This document shows, in pieces, positions 57,121 through 64,000 of a DNA stretch of 64,000 bases. Positions within the stretch are counted from its first letter, which is position 1. Every line of letters starts with the position of its first letter. The notes below the pieces were generated by a model. It saw nothing but the letters and a program-made list of their open reading frames with translations, was not told where the DNA came from and did no database searches. The position numbers and the translations under genes were made by a program. Origin of the DNA: Sitta carolinensis (lineage: Eukaryota; Chordata; Aves; Passeriformes; Sittidae). Location: assembly GCA_032173965.1 (NCBI GenBank), contig JAVUNC010000004.1:2308501-2372500 (forward strand), in the 5' to 3' direction.

Positions 57121-58150
57121 GTAAAGTGATAAAGGAGTAAGAAAGCTGGAGAAGGGGCTAAGAATGAACCCCTAGGCAATCCAGATGGAGGAGTGGGAGA
57201 AGGGAAGGAAGGAGAACTTGCAGAACTCAGGTGAGGAATGAGATCGTGGGGCTTTCAGGAGAGAATTCCAGGAGATTTCCCAGTTGTGCCTCTGGGAAAA
57301 GCAGGATGGAGACGTGGGAATTTGAAGGGACACGTTTTCAGGTCTTGAGGCACAGAGGAAAGCCACCAAAAGAAGCTGAAATGTCCCCTCCTCATCACTG
57401 GCCACACCCTGAGCAGGCAGTTCCCCTTGCTGGGGTTCCCAGTATCCCCAGCAGCACCCTCAGATTCCTCCTGTGCTGGAAACAGAACTGATCCCCCAAC
57501 AACCTGTGTATCCATGAGCAGCAAGGTTTCACTTTATCTCTTCCATGAGCACCTTCCCTAAACTAGGGCATGTGATGTGCCCACTTTTTTAATAGCAAGT
57601 GGTTTCTCTAAATGGTAAAAGTATCTTTTTTAAGGCTTGCATAAAATCCTGCATTTGAATACAAAGCAGCTGCTTGCAGGAACCATAAACCAGCCCCAAA
57701 GCACCAAGGAGGTTCATTATTCAGCCCAGGAACATTGGTGCTCCTCATGCTCACAAACTCAAGCATAAATGGCCTCCCTCTGGCTTTTGGTTTAGTGAAG
57801 GCTCTGCTAACTACACATCTATGTCTTCCCTGACTCCATAAACTCCTGGATTTATCCTGGTTGCCAAGCCAGCCCACCTCGTTCCTTGCATTGTAAATGC
57901 ACACAAACCCTCAATTTTGATTATGATTAAGATTTTGATTATGATTATGATATAGAAGTGACATGTTAAAATGTCTTTAAGTAGCTTCACCTTATCCACA
58001 AGTACCAATAGGTTCTTTCATCCCTGTTCTGTAGTTTTTGTTTAAAATGACTCTTGGTCTATGTCAGGGGGTACCTGCCAGGACAGCAAAGGATAAACTG
58101 TGCTACCTAAAAATTTTCTCTGGTTTGTAACTCTCAGTGATAAATCTGTT
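57121..58150. other. Probable intron, unique sequence
   Basis: A (GATTAT)n run lies at 57913-57950. A donor-like CTCAG|GTGAGG at about 57231 has no convincing exon in front of it. Nothing else is seen. Confidence 0.35.
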
Positions 58151-58154
58151 ATTG

Positions 58155-58470
58155 CAGCCTGCAAGGAAGATGGAGAGAGACTTTGGACAAGGGCCTGGAG
58201 TGACAGAACAAGGGGTGATGGCTTCAAATTGACAGAGAGCAGGGGGAAATGGGATTTTGGGAAGAAATTCCTGGCTATGAGGGTGGTGAGGCCCTGGCAC
58301 AGGGTGCCCAGAGTAGCTGTGGCTGCCCCTGGATCCCTGGAAGTGCCCAAGGCCAGGCTGGACATGGCTTGGATCAACCTGGGATAGTGGAAGGTGTTCC
58401 TGCCCATGGCAGGGGATGAGACAGGATGATCTTTAATGTCCCTTCCACCCAAACCATTCTACGATTGTGC
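58155..58470 (+). mobile_element. CR1 LINE 3' end
   Basis: About 315 bp: ACTTTGGACAAGGGCCTGGA, GTGACAGAACAAGGGGTGAT, TTTTGGGAAGAAATTCCTGG, CCAAGGCCAGGCTGGACATG and CCAAACCATTCTACGATTG. The 5' part reads GACAAGGGCCTGGAGTGACA, upstream of where most copies are cut. Confidence 0.94.
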
Positions 58471-58831
58471 ATCACACTTTCTTTAGTAGTTACCAAGCCT
58501 TTAAGACCTCGAATTACTGTGTTAGAACTTTTGTGAGTTAAAATACATTTATTTCACATCATTTGAAAGGTACAGGTTGTTTTGATCATTCTCTAATAAA
58601 GATTAATATATTGTCCATAATTATTGATGATTTGGTATTGTAGTGTCCTAGCAGCTGAAAGCAATTTATAGAAAGGTTGCATATGGAGAAATCTGCTTTT
58701 CCCTACTTATGTATTCATTTCATGCTCTTACTAATTAGGAAAACTGCAACCATAGATTTTTTCTTAAAAAAAGGTCTTCACTCCTCTTTATTTGCTCAGT
58801 ACTTATCAGTATTTTAATACTTTTTAAGTGG

Positions 58832-58916
58832 CATTGTTGGGGTGTCCTGTGCAAGGCCAGGGGTTGGACTCGATGATCCTGGTGGGGCCCTTCCAACTCA
58901 GGGGATTCTGTGATTC
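58832..58916 (+). mobile_element. CR1 LINE 3' end, 'AACTCAGG' group
   Basis: GCATTGTTGGGGTGTCCTGT, GGGTTGGACTCGATGATCCT and AACTCAGGGGATTCTGTGAT. A short but clean copy of 85 bp. Confidence 0.92.
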
Positions 58917-59429
58917 ACTTTGTACCAGATTAACAGAAAGCTTCTAAATGTCCTTTTATTCCAGTGGCTTATAAAGTCCCTGAATTCCTGATTTCTGCTC
59001 ACTGCCCACTGTCTTGAGATTAATTTGATTAATTTCTTTACTTTAGTAGGATTTAAAGTTTGGCTTAATCTACCTCATGTTTTCACTCTGTCTTACAGCA
59101 CAATCCCTGCATAATGGATGCTCGTGAACATTAATATTGAATATTAATTAAACCGGCATTTAAAAGAAACCACATTTTAAACAAAGCAGAAGCAGCACAT
59201 ATGAAGACATAACCTTGCATTTGATGCCTGTAGTTACTGCAGGCATTTGGGGATGTTAAAAAGTTATTGTTGATAAACTCAAATGCTGGAAAAATCTTGA
59301 TCTCTCATCTTTGTACCACTTCATGCCATGCTTGCCTTAAGGGACATTTTTTGCCCATTTTGCATATTTAAAAGAAAAAACACCAAAAAAAACCGAAGTC
59401 ACATAAACCTACTCGTCAGTCCAGAGGAG

Positions 59430-59460
<31 letters not shown>

Positions 59461-60185
59461 AATGGAAAGCATTTTGTCCGTATTTACATTGTGCACACTG
59501 ATTTTCTCTGTCCCGGTAAAAATCACGGTTTTCCAATCATGGTTTAGATGAGGGGACCAAGGGCACTGTCAGAATGGGGACGAGCTCTCCCAGAGTCTGC
59601 TCCTGCTGCAGAACTGGGGAGTTCAGAAATCGTTCTGCACTTTCCAAGACGCTGTCTTGAACCACGAGAGACATTTCAAAGCACTCTCCCCTTCTCACAG
59701 GGGTATTTGCTTAATCATCTTTGCTGGAGCAACTTCCTTTGGAATGCTAATGAATCCTCAGCTCCGGGAGGTTCTTTGTACAAAGTTGCTCTACATGAGA
59801 TTTAACGCTGTGAAAAGCACACACAAGGAAATTTAACCCCCAAAACTGGGGCCAGCCCCGTTCTTGCTGCTCCCTGACACGCAGGACATGAAGAGGTGAT
59901 TGACTGAAATAAACGTCGTGGGGTTGAAGAGGGACAGGCTCAGTTGTAACCTTGCTCTGCTGGGTGTAGGCAAAGCCCTGGGATGATGCCCTTGTAGGTC
60001 CACATTAATTACTCAGTAATTATCCAAGGAGTGAAATAAATAATTCCTTGAGAGAAGATATTAGAAGGGGTGTTGTATAGCTGTACTTTTCATTGGAAAA
60101 AAAAAAAATAGGTTTTCCTGTAAGCTCTCCTCTTTTGTGAACTTCCACGACTTTTAAGAATTCTCCTTTTTTATTCGTCAGCTCG
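58917..60185. other. Probable intron, unique sequence
   Basis: Contains a poly-T run (59430-59456). A strong acceptor-like TTTTCACTCTGTCTTACAG at about 59080-59098 is followed by frames that stop within 40 bases, so I do not call an exon. Confidence 0.4.
59430..59456. repeat. 27-base poly-T run
   Basis: Homopolymer with no adjacent retrocopy visible. Confidence 0.85.
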
Positions 60186-60189
60186 GGGT

Positions 60190-60422
60190 ATCAGAGAATT
60201 GTGGAATGGGTTGGGTTGGATGGGACCTCAAAGCTCATCCAGTTCCACCCCTGCCTTGGGCAGGGACATCTCCCACTGTCCCAGGTTGCTCCAAGCCCTG
60301 TCCAACCTGACCTTGGACACTGCCACAGCTGCTCTGGGAATTCTATTCCAGGGCCTCCCCACCCTCACAGGGAGGATTTCCTTCTCACATCTCATTTCAA
60401 TCTCCCCTCTTTCATTTTAGAG
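60190..60422 (-). mobile_element. CR1 LINE 3' fragment
   Basis: TCAGAGAATTGTGGAATGGG, TTGGGTTGGATGGGACCTCA, CAGGTTGCTCCAAGCCCTGT, CCAGGGCCTCCCCACCCTCA and CATCTCATTTCAATCTCCCC. About 230 bp. Confidence 0.93.
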
Positions 60423-61360
60423 TAGTAGAGAAATACTGGCCAAAAATAAGATTACCTGAAAATTCATAGAGGATTTCCAGAAATTGCAAGCATCGAGTTC
60501 TGGACTGGCTTTCCAAAGGCAGTAGTAAGGCAAATCATGTAAATGTTGTATAAATTAAAGGACCAGGGTGTTGCTGTGAGCGTGGGATTAACTCAGTGAC
60601 CCAGATGGTTCCTTCCTAATAGAATAACAATTAAACAGTAACTGAGAATATAAAATAATTTCCAATGTGAATTGTGTTTATCGGAATATCTGACATTTTA
60701 AAAAAATTATTTGACTCTTCAGCTTTATGAATTGTACAACTAGGGGCTGGAGATAAAATTTTAACTCATTGAGGAAAATACGCTGCCATTCTTTGGGAGT
60801 CCTGAGATGTGCTATTATTCCATTTGATAGTTGCAGAAAAATATCTTGGCGAATAAAAGTATTTTTATTAAATTCCTGCTATCATATCTCCCTTTTTACA
60901 TTTGGCAAGGATTAATATTACTCCATCGTTTAGTCATAAAAGAACAGGTCCTTGTAATGAACTGTGGCAGGGGAGAGGTGAAGGAGAGCTTTGATAGACA
61001 GATCTGATATAATGACACAGAAGATAACACACAATCCATGGTCCTCATATCTTGATCTTTTATATATGTTCAGCTGCAGGAAAAATGGAGGGAAAAAAGC
61101 TTTTTATTAAAAGAAAAAAGCATTAAGACAGTTTGATTGCAGAAAACTGCCTTGAATTTCTGCTGTAGAGGAGGAGAGAATGTGTGTGACCATCTGACCC
61201 TCTTTTCCTCTTCGTGGGGGAATGGGGACTTTCTCTCACTGGCCACTGGAGCCTAATGCTGGAATCATTTTGCTGACATGCCTTCAAGACTATTCATTTA
61301 TCCTGCTGAAAACTGCAGAGACTTTGGAGAAGAAAAAGGAGAGAAGATTTCTCCTTGGGA
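60423..61360. other. Probable intron, unique AT-rich sequence
   Basis: No exon or repeat recognised. Confidence 0.4.
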
Positions 61361-61485
61361 TGTTGGCCGGGTTGGGTTGGGGCTTGGAGCAACCTGGGAC
61401 ACCATGAGAGGTGTCCCTGCCCATGGCAAGGATTGGTGTTGGATGATCTTTAGGTCCCTTCCAACCCAAACTCTTCCATGATTCT
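61361..61485 (+). mobile_element. CR1 LINE 3' end
   Basis: GGCCGGGTTGGGTTGGGGCT, GGAGCAACCTGGGACACCAT, CCATGGCAAGGATTGGTGTT and CCAACCCAAACTCTTCCATG. Confidence 0.92.
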
Positions 61486-61922
61486 TTATCATGAAATATC
61501 TGGGCTATTTTGGTCGTATTTCTCTCTTATTTCTTCTTCATCTCCTTCTGCCTAAGGTGTAAAAAAATACTTCCAGCTCGTAGCTCTGTTAGAACCACAC
61601 AGAGGGTCTGTGATTGTGCCACTCGTCTGTCCCTGTTGTTCCCAGGAATTTGTGATCCAGCTGAGCAGCCTCAGGGAGATTTGGGGGAATCAAATGAGGG
61701 AAGCAGAGCAGTGAGGGCTCACAGTGGTGGAGAGGCAGGAAAGTTCAGTTCCTCTGCTCCAGGGGCTCTTGGCACACAGGTCAGGGTGTCCTCGTGGTCT
61801 CTAAGTTCAGTCTCAAACTCCATTTGCTTCTCCAGCAGCAAAAAAAGTGTCCAGTGACATTTGGAGAGGAGCTGTGATCAGTGAGAAAGTAGAGGGAGCA
61901 AAGTTTGCAAATAAATGGGAAA

Positions 61923-62075
61923 CCCATCCCTGGCAGTGTCCCAGGCCAGGTTGGACGGGGTTTGGAGCCCTCTGGGGTAGTGGAAGGTGTTCCTGCCATG
62001 GCAGGGGGTGGGACGAGGTGATCTTTGGGACCCCTTGTAATCCAAACCATCCTGGAATTCTGTGACTCTCTGAGG
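61923..62075 (+). mobile_element. CR1 LINE 3' end
   Basis: TCCCTGGCAGTGTCCCAGGC, GGACGGGGTTTGGAGCCCTC, CAGGGGGTGGGACGAGGTGA and TCCAAACCATCCTGGAATTC. It lies 440 bp from another plus-oriented copy. Confidence 0.92.
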
Positions 62076-63300
62076 TGTGAAGCCCAGCCAGGCTTTCCAC
62101 ATAAAGGTTTTCCTACATGCAGCAGTGACAATGAACTGTCAGTCAGGGCATTGTCCTTTCTTTGCCCCTCCTTCAGCACGAATCTCCAAAATTCACGTTT
62201 TACCCTCATTCTTACTGTAAAAAAATTGTCAAAAATCTGAAGGTGGAAGTTCAAATCCTTTCCACCTGCACAAGCCAATATTGTACTTCCAAGGAAATAT
62301 TTTCTGCTCAAATACTGTCTCCATTTGTTCTCTCCTAGCTCAGCTGTTACATTTTAATTTGAAGTGTCACCCTGGAGCCGCAGAACTGCCTGGTTTTGAA
62401 GAGACCAAGTTTCTATTTGCTTGTGACTTTAATCTCCATAAAACTACCAAAAGGATGATTTTAACTCAGTACCCTTTGTTTCTTTTGTTTAAAGATGTGT
62501 TTAATTCTTCTTCAAATACTTTTTTTCAATGAGATATTATCATTAAAATAACTGTATTAAACTCAGCATCATGAATAATTCATAATGCAATTTTGGAAAA
62601 ATGGCCATGCAAAACTCCAATAATTAGTTTTATGTGATAGGAAAAGCAATATTTTCATATTTAGACAGGAAGTGAATATTTATTTAGCTACATCATTCAT
62701 GGTGTACTAAATTATGGCAGAAACTACTGTTTGTAATTTAAAAAAATGACAAGTTAATTTGAAAGCCAGGTCTAAGATGCAGACTCATACCTTGCAAGCT
62801 ACCTGATAAAATTGATCATGTATTTATGCATTTGCTGTTAAATGGGTGGTTTTCAAATGTGATCTCACACTGAAAATGACTTGAGCCCATGATGTTGCCT
62901 TTTATGATTATTTTTTTTTTTTTTTGCATTTATTTGTGAGATCTGTGGTGGTAATATCTGTAACTTTCTGAGGACACAATGGCAATTGTCATGAATTCCC
63001 TCCAGCCTTGTGGAGAGCATTAAGGAAGTTGTGGGATGGTTGGCTGAGTCGTGGCACGCCTTTCAAAACATGAATTTCCTGGATCTGGGATTGGAAGCTG
63101 CCTCATTCCTGTTGTTCAGTACTGTCTTACGTCTTTCCTAAGGAGTTTGTATGGCAGTTTTGAGTCCAAATCTCTTTTTTTTCTCTGATTAACATTTAAA
63201 AATCCTTCTCCCTTTCTCAGAGTAAGTCTCTGTCTGCTAAGTGAGTGCCCTGAACTCCACATTTCACAGAATCTTGCATTTCTCAAATCAAAATGAGTGG

Positions 63301-63337
<37 letters not shown>

Positions 63338-64000
63338 CAATTTAATTGATCACCACATACAAAGCAAATAAGAAACAACCAATTTGATTTCTTGAAGTTG
63401 TGACTGGCAAGGCTTCCAGGCTCGAGCAGGAAGGAGGGCATGGATATTTTCCCTGTTGTCCTCAGTGCTTGTGCTGCTGGGTGTTCTTCCAGGTCCTAGT
63501 GAGATAAAATGTGATCATCACTTGAATTTCTGCTTCTGTGCATTTTCCACATGATCCAATTAAATCGTGGAGCCCAGCTTTGCATCCTGTGCTCTATTTT
63601 GGCAACTTCCTTTGATCTTGGCAGTCCGTGGGAACATGTTCATAAAACAGCTTGAATAATAAATAGAACACAGTTATTTATTGATTTATCACAAATACAG
63701 AGGTTTTAATGAAGCAGCTGGAATAACTTTCTGCTTTTGTACGTTAAATTATGAAAGTTTAATTGTGCTGGGTGGCTAAAGGTGGCTCTTGTGAGCTGTG
63801 AAAGCCTGGAGGGTTGGGAGGTGAACTGGGACCTGCAGCACAGGCTGAGCAATTCCATGACTGCCATCAGTTGTAGCTGTAAAGAGTTTACACAGACTAT
63901 GAAATACAGGCATAAAATGGGTTAAAATGAAGCACAGAACAAAATCTTGGTCACAAAACAGGGAGGAGATCCTGCCAGAAAATTGGAATGGCGTAATTGA
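62076..64000. other. Probable intron, unique AT-rich sequence
   Basis: T tracts at 62910-62926 and 63302-63337. I see no exon, RNA gene or CR1. Confidence 0.4.
63302..63337. repeat. 36-base poly-T run
   Basis: Homopolymer following GAGTGGC. The lysine-only start of a minus-strand frame here is an artefact. Confidence 0.9.

Noticed and set aside
59080..59140. Strong splice acceptor-like site near 59098
   Set aside because: All three frames after it stop within about 40 bases and no donor follows.
1..64000. CRISPR arrays, operons, tRNA and rRNA genes
   Set aside because: No regular spacer arrays, no ribosome-binding-site-led gene sets and no cloverleaf or rRNA core seen; content is vertebrate nuclear DNA.

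Overview
The window looks like vertebrate nuclear DNA, and most likely bird DNA, probably a songbird. About 35 fragments end in the typical 3' terminus of the avian CR1 LINE (runs such as CCAAACCATTCTATGATTC, or a sister form ending in AACTCAGGATATTCTGTG). There are no SINEs or L1-type poly-A LINEs, base composition is moderately AT-rich, and there is one sharply bounded CpG island. I see no bacterial genes, CRISPR, tRNA or rRNA. The species call is inference.

Layout. 0-24 kb: non-coding DNA with a ~22-24 bp minisatellite (490-935), a (CATC)n array (1086-1176), a possible enhancer with a near-perfect SOX-OCT composite site and paired GATA sites (1783-1838), scattered CR1 fragments, an old CR1-like ORF2 remnant (about 12.88-13.29 kb), and two copies of a 1,036-bp sequence in opposite orientation (6489-7524 and 19154-20189) that look about 99% identical. 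24.0-24.76 kb: a CpG island with a strongly coding-like first exon on the + strand (24311-24453, 47 complete codons, then a GT donor), followed by an NRF1/GC-box/YY1 promoter-like cluster and a second, weaker candidate first exon. 24.8-64 kb: probably mostly intron of that + strand gene. It holds CR1 fragments, a 102-bp tandem repeat (28.2-28.5 kb), a few low-confidence exon candidates (25376-25389 and 36628-36708), long poly-T tracts and much unique AT-rich DNA.

CR1 insertions occur in both orientations, about 18 plus and 17 minus, and fall into at least three 3'-end sequence groups, which suggests several waves of retrotransposition. They are nearly absent from 28.0-39.0 kb (two scraps only), 39.3-44.5 kb and 49.8-54.0 kb.

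Most long open frames here are not genes. They run through CR1 copies, microsatellites or the CpG island. I could not name the gene that starts at 24311, and no complete protein-coding gene is visible in the window. The best candidates for something undescribed are the 1,036-bp inverted pair with its protein-like frame, the unnamed CpG-island gene, and the SOX-OCT/GATA element.
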